Part shown: positions 21,662-31,505 of the stretch, piece by piece
Position numbering within the stretch: the stretch's first letter is position 1
How the letters are laid out: each line of letters starts with the position of its first letter
DNA from: Avena insularis
Taxonomy: Eukaryota; Streptophyta; Magnoliopsida; Poales; Poaceae
Reading direction: 5' to 3'
DNA: 64,000 bases
Assembly: GCA_023614405.1 (NCBI GenBank)
Contig: CM042684.1
Location: forward strand, 465,877,650-465,941,649
The notes under the pieces: model-generated
What the model saw: only the letters and a program-made list of their open reading frames with translations
Databases searched by the model: none
Told to the model about the DNA's origin: nothing
Made by a program: the position numbers and the translations under genes

Positions 21662-21680
21662 CAAAAAAAATTAGCATGTG

Positions 21681-22338
21681 GGCTTTCCCTCTTTCTAATA
21701 GTTTCAAAATATAAGATATTTTTTTAAAACATATATATCTAGACGTTTCAGTGTGTATAGATCCATAGAACTTTCCGGCACATGCGTTGAAGCTGGAATG
21801 AAAATGTTCCTCGTGTGGGCTTTTCTCGCACAAGTTTGGATCATGTCGAGCAAGGTTTTCTCGGTTCATATGTTCTTTTATTTGTTGTCTCTACTTACTT
21901 ATAAAGGAGCTAACAAGAATTTCGCTAAACATACGCCACAAAACATACACAGACGAACAAAAACTCTCGGTCAGCCCTACTAAAGATAACTAATCAGAAT
22001 TTTCTGTGTGCACTTAGCAATTACAACGTCGGATGGAAACATGTGATCGTTGATTCCATAAAAAGCCAAAGTTGATCGCTCGAGAATGGAAAATAAGGAA
22101 ACTGCTCGGCATCACCACTCGCCATCACCACAACCTTTACGATGCCCTCGCCGAGTTCCTGGACAGTGCCTTCGCCATGAACCTGAACGAGACATGCCTA
22201 GGCGAAGCCCTCGCCGTAAACCTGGACGACACATGCCTCGATGGTGCCCTCGCCATGAACCTGGCCGATGGCACTCTCGTCGTGAACATGGACGACAGCT
22301 CCCACGCGGCAACCCCGGTTATGGTTATAGTGTGGGTC
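21681..22338. other. Host sequence left of CACTA C, with a 39-bp coding-like repeat
   Basis: The 3' flank of the LINE target continues here. From about 22160 to 22285 a 39-bp unit (gccctcgccatgaacctgg and following bases) is repeated about three times without frame loss, giving a 13-residue repeat (ALAVNLDDTCLDG and variants) in one frame and an arginine/proline-rich repeat in another. No family is recognised, and which frame, if any, is real is unclear. Confidence 0.4.
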
Positions 22339-22379
22339 CACTAGTGGAAACGAGGCCTTTGGTTGAGCCTGGAAATGGG

Positions 22380-22550
22380 CTTTAACACCGGTTCTTCTAC
22401 GAACCGGTGTTAAAGGGGGCCTACCAGCGTGGCCCGTGCAGCAAAAGGAGCCCCTTTAACACCGGTTCGTGGCACGAACCGTGTTAAAGGCCCCGCACCG
22501 ATGGCACAGATTTCTTTAACACCGGTTCGTGGCTTGAACCGGTGTTAAAG
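22380..22550. repeat. CACTA C left subterminal hairpins (3 copies)
   Basis: The first is perfect: arms CTTTAACACCGGTTC (22380-22394) and GAACCGGTGTTAAAG (22401-22415) with a 6-base loop. Two more lie at about 22453-22490 and 22514-22550. They end just before a TATA-like ctatataag at about 22560. Confidence 0.92.
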
Positions 22551-22559
22551 GGGGGGGGG

Positions 22560-22568
22560 CTATATAAG
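22560..22568 (+). promoter_or_regulatory. TATA box of CACTA C tnp2
   Basis: ctatataaga lies 10 bp after the last hairpin and about 270 bp before the tnp2 start. A TGCAG directly at the start codon (22831-22835) looks like an intron acceptor, so a leader intron is likely. Confidence 0.5.
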
Positions 22569-22829
22569 ACACCGCAGCCCACACCCCACTCTTCTATTTT
22601 TTCACTATATCATTATGGAGCCTAGCAAGAGGGTGTGAAGTGTGCTAGTTTGTGTTTTTTCGTATGCACAAGAGCTGTTCGGTGAAATGCCCGAAAGCTC
22701 AAAATAAGTTTTCTCGTTGCTCTTTCCTTCTCGGTCGAGGTCGGCAACTATCCTTTCATGTGTCATTGATGTACTATATATATAAATGGTCATCTCTCTA
22801 TTATTTTCTGATATATATACTGTATATTA

Positions 22830-25800
22830 ATGCAGATGAACCGGCAATGGATGTACGGTGACCGCCGCACTTTCGAGTACATTACGGGCCTCCAAAATTT
22901 CATCGTTGTGGCTAATTCAAACCGTGGTCACAATGGTTTTATGTGCTGTCCGTGTGTTCACTGTCAGAACAAGAAAGACTACTCAACTACCAGAACCATT
23001 CACGCCCACCTGCTTCGATCCGGTTTCATGCCTGACTATAATTGTTGGACCAAGCACGGAGAAAAAGGGGTTGTGATGGAAGACAACGAAGAAGAAGAGG
23101 ATGATGACAACTATCATAATATGTATCCTGAATATGATGATACTGCAACGGGGGTAGATAATGAAGATCAAGAGGCAGCAGATGGGCCCGCTGATGACGA
23201 TCTTGGTCGGGCCATTACGGATGCAAAGGAAGAATGTGAAACTAAAAAGGAGAAGGAGAAGTTGGAGCAGATGTTAAAGAATCACAAAACATTGTTGTAC
23301 CCAACTTGCGAAGATGGCCACAAAAAGCTAGGTACCACACTGGATTTGCTGCAATGGAAGGCAGAGAACGGTGTGATCGACAAGCATTTTCAAAGTTGTT
23401 GGTAAAAATGAAGAATCTTCTTCCAAGAAATAATGAGTTGCCCGACAGTACATACCAAGCAAAGAAGGTTGTCTGCCCTCTAGGATTAGACGTGCAGAAG
23501 ATACATGCCTGCATTAATGAATGCATCCTCTACCGCGGTGAGAAGTACGAGAATTTGGATGCATGCCCGGTATGCACTGCACTGCGGTATAAGATCAGAC
23601 GAGACGATCCTGGCGATGTTGAGGGCGAGGCCTCTAGGAAGAAGGTTCCTGCCAAGGTTATGTGGTATGCTCCTATAATACCACGGTTAAAACGTCTCTT
23701 CAGAAATAAAGAGCATACCAAGTTGTTGCGATGGCACATGGAAGACCGTAAGAAAGACGCGATGTTGAGACACCCCGCTGATGGGTCACAGTGGAGAAAA
23801 GTCGAGCGAGAGTACCCGGACTTCGCACGTGACGCAAAGAACATAAGGTTTGGTCTAAGTACAGATGGCATGGATCCTTTTGGTGAGCAGAGCTACAGTC
23901 ACATCACCTGGCCTATGACTCTATGTATCTATAACCTTCCTCCTTGGTTGTGTATGAAGAGGAAGTTCATTATGATGACAGTGCTCATCCAAGGCCCGAG
24001 GCAACCCGGCAACGACATTGATGTGTACCTAAGGCCATTAGTTGAAGAACTTTTACAGCTGTGGGCCAAACCAGGTGTACGTATGTGGGATGAGCACAAA
24101 GGGGAGCCATTTGACCCTGAGCATTGCTTTTCGTAACCATCAATGATTGGCCTGCTCTTAGTAACATTTCAGGGCAGACAAACAAGGGATACAATGCATG
24201 CACACACTGTTTAGATGAGACTGAAAGTGTATATTTGGATAAATGTAAGAAGGTTGTGTACCTAGGGTATCGTCGATTTCTTCCGAACCTGCATCCAGTA
24301 AGAAAGAAAGGCAAGCATTTCAAACGTCTGGCAGAACCCCGGAGGAAGCCTGTCCTCCGTACTGGTGAGGAGGTATTTGGTATGGTCAAGGACCTAGAAG
24401 TAATCTTTGGAAAAGGTCCTGGCAGTCTATCTATTCCGAATGAAGATGCCGGACACGCGCCCATGTGGAAGAAGCAATTTATATTTTGGGACCTACCCTA
24501 TTGGAAAGTCTTAGAGGTCCGCTCTTCAATCGACGTGATGCACGTGACGAAGAATGTTTGCGTGAACCTGCTAGGCTTCCTAGGAGTGTATGGGAAGACA
24601 AAAGATACACCAGAAGCACGGCAGGACCAGCAACGTCTGAAAGACCCTGAAGAGCCTATGCATCCTGAGAACGAGAAGGGTAAACGATGCCACTTAACTC
24701 CTGCCAGCTATGCTCTTACTAAAGCAGAAGGAAACCTTTTTGAATGCTGAAAGCGTATCAAGGTCCCATCTAGCTTCTCGTCGAATATAAAGGGAATAAT
24801 AAATATGGCAGAGAAAAAATTCCAAAACCTGAAGTCTCATGACTGCCATGTGATTATGACACAATTGCTTCCGATTGCATTGAGGGGGTTTCTACCTGAA
24901 AATGTTCGAGTACCCATTGTGAAGCTATGTGCATTCCTCAATGCAATATCTCAGAAGGTAATCGATCCGAAAGCCTACCAGGTTCTGCATGATGTGGCCC
25001 AATGTCTTGTCAGCTTTGAGTTGGTGTTCCCACCATCCTTCTTCAATATTATGACGCATCTCCTGGTTCACCTAGTAGAAGAAATTGCCATTCTCGGTCC
25101 TGTATTTCTACACAATATGTTCCCTTTTGAGAGGTACATGGGAGTCTTAAAGAAATATGTTCATAACCGTGCTAGGCCAGAAGGAAGCATCTCCAAGGGC
25201 TATGTAACAGAGGAGGTCATTGAGTTCTGTGTTGATTTTATTCCTGACCTTAAGGCGATTGGTATTCCAGAATCACGACATGAGGGGAGACTGTATGGAA
25301 AAGGCACCCTAGGATGTAAAGCAATGATATGTAGGGACGTGCATTCTCTCAATCAAGCACACTACACGGTTTTACAAAGATCTATCTTGGTTGCCCCGTA
25401 TATCAATGAACACAAGAATTTAATACGCCTCAAACACCCGGGGCAGTCTGATGAATGGATTATAAGTGAACACATGGCGAGTTTTGGCGGCTGGCTGCAA
25501 AGACTTCTCACGAATAACACCACTGTTGGGGATCAGCTGTACTTGTTGGCCAAGACACCATCTTCGACTGTATGTACTTTCCAAGGGTACGAGATAAATG
25601 GGAATACATTTTACACGATAGGCCAAGATAAAAAGAGCACCAACCAAAATAGTGGTGTCCGCTTCGATGCAGCAGAAGACAATGGGCAAAAGACCACGTA
25701 TTATGGGTTCATAGAGGAGATATGGGAACTTGACTATGGACCTAATTTTAAGGTCCCCTTGTTTCGATGCAAATGGGTCAAGCTAACAGGAGGGGGGTTG

Positions 25801-26157
25801 AGGTAGACAAGAAGTACGGAATTACAATGGTGGATCCCAACAATCTTATGAAGGTAGACAAGAACTTAGACAAACCATTCGTCTTAGCCAATGATGTGGC
25901 TTAGGTTTTCTATGTGAAGGACATGTCTACCAAACCGAAAAAAAGAAAAAAATAAGGAAATAGATACATCACATGATGAGCCAAAGCGTCACATAGTTCT
26001 TTCAGGGAAAATAAACATCGTGGGAGTGGAGGACAAGACAGACATGTCAGAAGATTATAATAAGTTTGATGAAATTCCGCCCTTTAGAGTGAAGACTGAC
26101 CCAACCATCCTGTTAAACGGTGTTGATACTCCATGGTTACGGCCGACGCGATCATAA
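22830..26157 (+). pseudogene. CACTA tnp2-type transposase, nearly full length, broken by frameshifts
   Basis: Domains in order: transposase-associated domain (WMYGDRR, CCPCVHCQN, HLLRSGF); acidic linker; tnp2 catalytic region with FGLSTDGMDPFGEQ (about 23850) and SSIDVMHVTKNVCVNLLG (about 24515-24570), giving two of the catalytic acidic residues; a DUF4218-like region (LLPIALRGFLP, FPFERYMGVLKKYVHNRARP); and a DUF4216-like end (YYGFIEEIWELDY, then DKPFVLANDV and FYVKDM). Breaks: frame changes near 23390, 24125 and in the GGAGGGGGG run near 25795, a stop at 24748-24750 and a stop at 25902-25904. ATG 22830 or 22836 is equally likely as the start. The codon order is otherwise well kept, so the decay is recent. 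Confidence 0.93.
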
Positions 26158-26267
26158 GATTGACTATATGTATTAATTGAGCCATTTTTGGCACACATAT
26201 GTATCTCAACATGGAAATCAATGTCATATTTCTTCTGTTAACAGTATATGTATTAAATGAGCCATTT

Positions 26268-26345
26268 TTCTTCCTTCTATTTCTTCCCTCCATTTTTCTT
26301 CCTGCCATTTTTTCCCGCCATTTTTCCCGCCATTTTTCTTTAAGA
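26268..26345. repeat. TTTCCCGCCA-type tandem repeat, first block
   Basis: About seven degenerate copies of a 12-15-bp unit (tttttcccgcca, tttcttcctgcca). It ends exactly where the second tnp2 fragment begins. The same unit recurs at 27380-27503. Confidence 0.75.
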
Positions 26346-26348
26346 CTC

Positions 26349-26733
26349 AGGAAGAGGGTTCCTGCCAAGGTGATGTGGTATGCTCCTATAATACCACGGT
26401 TGAAACATTTGTTCAGAAATAAAGAGCATGCCAAGTTGTTGCGATGGCACATGGAAGACCGTAAGAAAGACGGGATGTTGAGGCACCCTACTGATGGTCG
26501 GCAGTGGAGAAAAATCGAGAGATACTTCCCGGACTTTGCTGGTGACGCAAGGAACTTATGGTTTGGTCTAAGTACCGATGGCATGAATCCTTTTGGGGAG
26601 CAGAACTGCAGTCACAGCACCTGGCCCGTGACTCTATGTATCTACAACCTTCCTCCTTGGTTGTGCATGAAGCGGAAGTTCATTATGATGCCAGTGCTCA
26701 TCCAAGGCCCGAAGCAACCCGGCAACGACATTG
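26349..26733 (+). pseudogene. Second tnp2 fragment
   Basis: Encodes RKRVPAKVMWYAPIIPRLKH through YNLPPWLCMKRKFIMM to QPGNDIV, matching the middle of the tnp2 proteins at 23630-24020 and 980-540. It is open but has neither beginning nor end; the sequence switches abruptly to G-rich repeats (cttatctggggg) at about 26735. This is a duplicated or captured exon piece within the composite element. Confidence 0.85.
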
Positions 26734-26805
26734 TGGGCCAAAAGATGGGGGGGCCTTATCTAGGGGAGGCTTATCTGGGAGGGCCTTATCTGGGGGGTGG
26801 CTAAC

Positions 26806-26934
26806 CTTTAGTACCGGTTGGTGGGTGCAATCGGGACTAAAGGTGGTTTTTGTGTCATCTAACAAAACTGTCGGTGGGATAAGGACGCGTGGGTAACCTT
26901 TAGTACCGGGTGGGGGCTCAAACCGGGACTAAAG
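26806..26934. repeat. Subterminal hairpins of a third CACTA type (2 copies)
   Basis: Units at 26806-26842 and 26898-26934 with arms CTTTAGTACCGGTTGG and CAATCGGGACTAAAG, or close variants. This is a different word from the ctttaacaccggttc units of element C, which indicates that this part came from another CACTA family. Confidence 0.8.
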
Positions 26935-27379
26935 CTGTCGGTAGGATAAGGACGCGTGGGTGGACTACACTGCTCGATGTAGTGCACGACGCCCTGTCGG
27001 AGGAAGAATACAAAGTAGAAGCGGCGCCGTGCCTATAAAAGGAGCATCGATACGCCATGGCAAGCAACTCAACAAGCCAACATGGATGGAGAGTTTCATC
27101 CCCATGGATGGAGGAAAGGGTTGGGAAATCTCCCGTGGCGGAACTTCTCGAAGATGCCCTTGGTGCACACGCCCTATGGCATCTTCGGAAGTTCCGCCTC
27201 GGAAAATATTTTCTTGCTAGCCCGTGAAAGACTACATCTCCGCCTCCCTGGGGTTAGAGGTATGGTGGAAGCCATGGGATAGAGTGGAGAGAGGCGGCAG
27301 ATATGAGTGTAGATGTGCTATGGCAACGACCAAGCCAACATGGATGGAGAGTTTCATCCCCATGGATGGAGGAAATATT

Positions 27380-27503
27380 TTCCCGCCATTTTTCTTCCCG
27401 CCATTTTTTCCCACCATTTTTCCCACCATTTTTCTTCCCGCCATTTTTCTTCCCGCCATTTTTTCCCGCCAGTTCTTCCCTCCAGTTCTTCCCGCCAGTT
27501 CTT
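27380..27503. repeat. TTTCCCGCCA-type tandem repeat, second block
   Basis: About ten copies of ttcttcccgccattttt and shorter variants, ending at a TATA-like tatatatatg (about 27505-27514). It lies just upstream of the accessory ORF and may be part of its promoter. Confidence 0.8.
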
Positions 27504-27582
27504 CACTATATATATGTAGGGTTGGCCTCCATTGTCATTGCACATCTCTAGACTCATATTTGCAACCTCATCACTCTTTCCC

Positions 27583-28128
27583 ATGGCTTCCACCGTAGCA
27601 CTAACCCCCAGGGAGGCGGAGGCGCTTTGCGCCTCGAACTACCCCTGCCCGCCGGGCTACTGTGTCCCCGTCGGCTGGATGCTGAGCGCCGGAGGCGTGC
27701 CGGTTCCTCCTGTCCCTCTAGGTGTGGTTCGCCGGATGGCCATCACGAACCACTACTACTTCGAGCTCACGCCGGAGCAGCGGAGGAATCCCAGATGGCA
27801 TCCCGACTATTTCCCTACTTGGGAAGCCTTCTTCGTGGATCGGCGTGAGAGGGCGCTCGCCAGGCATGAGGAGGACGGCCCACATCCTCCGAACTTCAAC
27901 GAGGCCGGCCGTCGGCTATGGTGGCGCGGTCGGACTCTCCAGAGCGTCATGGCCTATGACACTGCCGCCGACTCTAACCCCCGTCTGCGCTACCCTCAAG
28001 TCCAGCCCACGCGTACTCAGCCTTCAAGGTTCAATTACGGCGACCCCGACGACGACAGCGATGACGACGCCGTCGAGTACGATGACTACAGTGGCGAGTA
28101 TTACAGGTGTAGGCAGGAGCATGACTGA
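27583..28128 (+). CDS. CACTA accessory protein, unknown function (181 aa), homologue of the 2373-2870 ORF
   Basis: Intact GC-rich ORF with a TATA-like box about 75 bp upstream. The N-terminal block has CVPVGWMLSAGGVPVPPVP (about residues 25-44), the middle has LTPEQRRNPRWHPDYFP, WEAFFVDRRERALARHEE and GRRLWWRGRTLQSVM, and the C-terminus is acidic (DPDDDSDDDAVEYDDYSGEY). The VP-G---S--GVPV-P and W--(x)GRT motifs and the acidic tail are shared with the ORF in CACTA A. No known domain is recognised. The ATG is in good context (cccATGG). It is kept open while neighbouring transposase ORFs are broken. The role is unknown; a DNA- or protein-binding cofactor of transposition is one possibility. Confidence 0.65.
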   Translation: MASTVALTPREAEALCASNYPCPPGYCVPVGWMLSAGGVPVPPVPLGVVRRMAITNHYYFELTPEQRRNPRWHPDYFPTWEAFFVDRRERALARHEEDGPHPPNFNEAGRRLWWRGRTLQSVMAYDTAADSNPRLRYPQVQPTRTQPSRFNYGDPDDDSDDDAVEYDDYSGEYYRCRQEHD

Positions 28129-29169
28129 ATCACTCCAACATTCCGAAACATGTTCGGCCGATTGTTACTTAATCTGGCCATGTATCTTAATTTTCAGTTC
28201 TTTTATGTATCTTAATTCTTAGTCGTGCTTTATGTAACTTACTATTAGTTGTATTCTGTTTTTTAATTCTAGTTCTATCTCCTTCACAAAATGACCTATC
28301 TCATTCGATGTTTCTTGGCTTTCGGGTCAAATGACCAATGTTATGGCTAGAATCAAGGCATAGTTTGTGATAATATGGCCATATTGTGCATACATGTGCA
28401 TCATGGCATGGCAAACAATGTTGCAAGAGGAAGTTTTCCTTTTTATCGCACCAAAAAGGTGTTTCCATTTTCCGAGCATAAAAAACAGACGGTTTTGTGA
28501 AGCAACCACCAAATGGCTAATTAAAAAAACCACCACCACATTTTACAAAAATACTAGACCACCTTATATGGAAAATGTACCAATAGGGGGATCTGAAACC
28601 TTTCCGTCCACCTCTGGTGAAAAAGACAAATTCCTGCCGAATCGGTAGGAAGTGGGTCAGATATGAACTAAGGCACATGATACGATGCTCATGATTTTTT
28701 ACAAAAATCATTTTTAGGTTCACAATATGCTATTTTATAAAAAATTCAATGCAAGTTGAGCGAGGCTTTGTCAGATTCAAGTGTATACAAAAGATGCGGC
28801 ATTTAAATATCGAATCAATTCAAAAATGTTAATACAAAATAAAATATGATTTGCTCTAATAAAATAGGGTTAGATTCCTTTTTAGATGCTTAATATTTCT
28901 TATGTTCAAAGTTTTAGGATTTGACAATTTATTTTTGTTTGAATTGAATAATCAAAATTTATATGTAAGTGTTTTAATCATTTTGAAAATTTTCATCTAA
29001 AGTAAATATAAAATGTTTTTACATGAATGGATAGATATTATTTTTCTGAAAATTATAATATATTATTCATATTTTTCTGAGTTGAAATGAATAAGATATG
29101 AATTTTCTAAATTCATATCCTATTTTTGAATTATAAATGCCCCACCCCTTTAATGCATGAATAATGTTT
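28129..29169. other. AT-rich interior of CACTA C
   Basis: No gene recognised. It is likely the 3' untranslated region of the accessory ORF followed by very AT-rich filler (about 28730-29140). Confidence 0.4.
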
Positions 29170-29328
29170 CTTTAACACCGGTTCAAGCCACGAACCGTGT
29201 TAAAGGGGGGTAGATTATTCGTTCACGCCACTTCTTTAACACGGTTCGTGGCTGGAACCGTGTTAAAGGAGGTGCGGCGCTGAATTCCCTCTTTAACACC
29301 GGTTCCAGCCACGAACCGGTGTTATAAG
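29170..29328. repeat. CACTA C internal subterminal-type hairpins (3 copies)
   Basis: Units at 29170-29205, 29234-29268 and 29291-29328 with arms ctttaacaccggttc and gaaccggtgttaaag (some lack one base). They are the same word as at the left end (22380-22550), now far inside the element. Confidence 0.9.
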
Positions 29329-30313
29329 AGAACGCTGCGCCACCCCTTCCTTCTTCCCCCACCCCGATGGATTTCCCCCAGCCGGTTGCCGCCATCCGCT
29401 CCACCCGCCTCGCGTGTGCCCTGCTGAGGTACACCGCCGCCTCCCTTTGCTCCCCCGTCCGCAGGTCGAGGCGCTTATTCAGGGGCAGCAGCGCGAACGG
29501 CACAGGTCGGGGCGCTAGGGAGGCCGGACGTCGGAGCCAGACACCGCTAGTGCTAGGGCAACCGGCGTGGAGGTCGCGGCGAGGGCGACTGTCAGGAGGT
29601 CACAGCGGCATGGAAGTGATGGCGACGGCGGCGGCCTAGAAGAGCTGGCCGTGGGTCATGCTGCCGGCGTGGAGATCGCAGCGGAGGTGTATACGATGGC
29701 GAAGTCGGCGTCCTGGAAGAGCTGGCCGCGGGTCGCGCTGCCGGCGTGGAGGTCGCGGCGGCGGTGTGTGCGAGGAGGTCGGGGCAGAGTTGATGTATGC
29801 GAAGAGCTGACCGGATTGATTTCAACATTTTTTTCCTCAGATTATATTTACGCGAACTCAAATTTGGGCCTATTGCGCCTAATCTATACCGCTTAATCTC
29901 AGCCGTCGGTACAAATCATACTTTTGACACTTATGGGACCGGTAAAAAGTACCGTAAAGCCTCTGAAAAATATTTGTTTTTAGACCTTTCCAGTTTTTTA
30001 GTGGTAGGTCTATATCTTGGTATTATCTCTCCTATATTAAAATAGTATCTTATAACTGCCATTGACTTCAACAACTTCTCCAACTGCAATATTTCCGATG
30101 ACCACTTTTCCAAAGTTATAATCAGTACCAACTCGCACAATAATCTTCTAGCAATTTTCAATAGTGAAGCAGCGAAACTCAGTACAAATAAGGGGATGGC
30201 CCTCGGGCTCGGCGGGATGCTTATTATTATGTTCTTCTTGCCGGCGACGACGAGGAAGCGGAAGAGGAGAAGGGAGGCGAGGGATTAGTAGTGATTTAGT
30301 TAGGGATTTTAGT
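29329..30313 (+). other. GC-rich segment with an eroded ORF
   Basis: After the hairpins a GC-rich stretch (29367-29790) has an ORF from ATG 29367 (MDFPQPVAAIRSTRLAC) to 29639 with no known motif. Further on, 30225-30290 encodes a short acidic run (GDDEEAEEEKGGEG). The place (directly after a hairpin cluster) and the acidic end resemble the accessory ORFs, so this may be a decayed relative, but the motifs VP-G and GRT were not found. Confidence 0.3.
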
Positions 30314-30423
30314 GTGATTTTGTTAGTTAATTAGTGTGATTTTGTTAGTTAATTAGTGTGATTTTGTTAGTTAATTAGTGTGATTTTGTTAGTTAATTAG
30401 TGTGATTTTGTTAGTTAATTAGG
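30314..30423. repeat. 22-bp tandem repeat, 5 copies
   Basis: Unit gtgattttgttagttaatta plus gt, starting at 30314, 30336, 30358, 30380 and 30402, essentially without variation. Confidence 0.95.
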
Positions 30424-30625
30424 GATTTAGTAGTGATTTAGTTAGGGATTTTAGTTAGGGATTTTAGTTAATTAGGGATTTAGTTAATTAGGGATTTAGT
30501 TAATTAGGGATTTTAGTAGTGATTTAGTTAGGGATTTTAGTAGTGATTTAGTTAGGGATTTTAGTTAGGGATTTTAGTAGTGATTTAGTTAGGGATTTTA
30601 GTAGTGATTTAGTTAGGTATTTTAG
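30424..30625. repeat. Degenerate 12- to 25-bp tandem repeats
   Basis: Interspersed units of agggattttagtagtgattt and agttaattagggattt following directly on the 22-bp array. It is a low-complexity A/T/G stretch with no coding. Confidence 0.85.
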
Positions 30626-30800
30626 TTAGTTTATTATTAGGGATTGGGGTTTATTAGGGATTAGGTTTAGTTAGAATACTTAGTTAATGAGGTTTAGTTT
30701 AGTTAGTGATAGGTTTAGGGTTATTGTTATTAGGGAAATATATACTTAGTGATTTAGTTACTGTTTATGTTTTATCATTGTTTATTGCTATTATTTAGTT

Positions 30801-31140
30801 ATGCCGCGTCCATCTCGTCCGAGCCTCACCGACTCACGGGATGTCCGAGTATGGGCTCACTGGTTGGCACTGGAGGTGCTACTGTCAGACTCGTACCTTG
30901 GTGAGGAATCTGGTATCATCATCGACCCGAGCTTCTTTGGTGGCGCCCACGAGGTCCAGGAGCGGCGTGCAGGGAGCCAGCCCCCGAGGAGGTGGTACGT
31001 CGTCGTATCAGGGAGGAGGACGAGCATGTACGGCGATACATGTATCTTTTGGAGACTAGGTTCTCCAATATCTGCAGGTTCACGGATCTCACCCGAGATA
31101 TTCTCCGGTGATGGTTCCTCTTCTGTGGCTACAGAGCTCC
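30801..31140 (+). other. Open GC-rich stretch of unknown nature
   Basis: An ATG at 30801 starts a frame (MPRPSRPSLTDSRDVRVWAH) that stays open to 31247, the last part within a tandem repeat. Another frame from 30841 is also open. No motif is recognised. The end of the stretch (cacccgagatattctccggt, about 31086) is the apparent source of the 64-bp repeat that follows. Confidence 0.3.
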
Positions 31141-31182
31141 CGCAGCACAGAACGCGGCAGCTGAGTTCGCTAGTTTATCTTA

Positions 31183-31400
31183 ATAATGTACTTTATCTTA
31201 TACTTTATCCTATAATGCACCCGAGCTATTCTCCGGTGATGTATTAATAATGTACTTTATATTATACTTTATCCTATAATGCACCCGAGCTATTCTCCGG
31301 TGACGTATTAATAATGTACTTTATCCTATACTTTATCCTATAATGCACCCGAGCTATTCTCCGGTGATGTATTAATAATGTACTTTATCTTATATTATTG
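31183..31400. repeat. 64-bp tandem repeat, 3.4 copies
   Basis: Units start at 31183, 31247, 31311 and 31375 (ataatgtactttatc, then tataatgcacccgagctat and tctccggtgatgtatta), with few differences. It lies about 100-320 bp upstream of the Transposase_24 gene start. Confidence 0.95.
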
Positions 31401-31505
31401 TACTTTATCTTAATCACTAAATCAGATCCGAGTTGTCGCGTATGAATCCAAGTCCACTTGAATGTTTACTCTCTTACTCTAGATAATATTATTGTTTTAG
31501 AAACT

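Larger units (their letters stand above)
18883..21668 (+). mobile_element. 5'-truncated LINE (L1-type) retrotransposon
   Basis: A non-LTR element with a short A tract at its 3' end (21663-21670), flanked by the target duplication AATTAGCATGTG (18871-18882 and 21669-21680; the leading A residues are ambiguous with the tail). It starts just before the reverse transcriptase region and lacks the endonuclease part, as expected for 5' truncation during target-primed insertion. Confidence 0.92.

Noticed and set aside
21690..21770. Second Stowaway-like remnant (ctaatagtttcaaaatataa)
   Set aside because: Only a loose match to the MITE interior; no terminus or TA duplication could be fixed.
30424..30700. 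Possible interstitial telomere repeat (ttagggatttt, tttagttaggga)
   Set aside because: The spacing and sequence do not keep the plant TTTAGGG unit; it is a degenerate A/T/G repeat.
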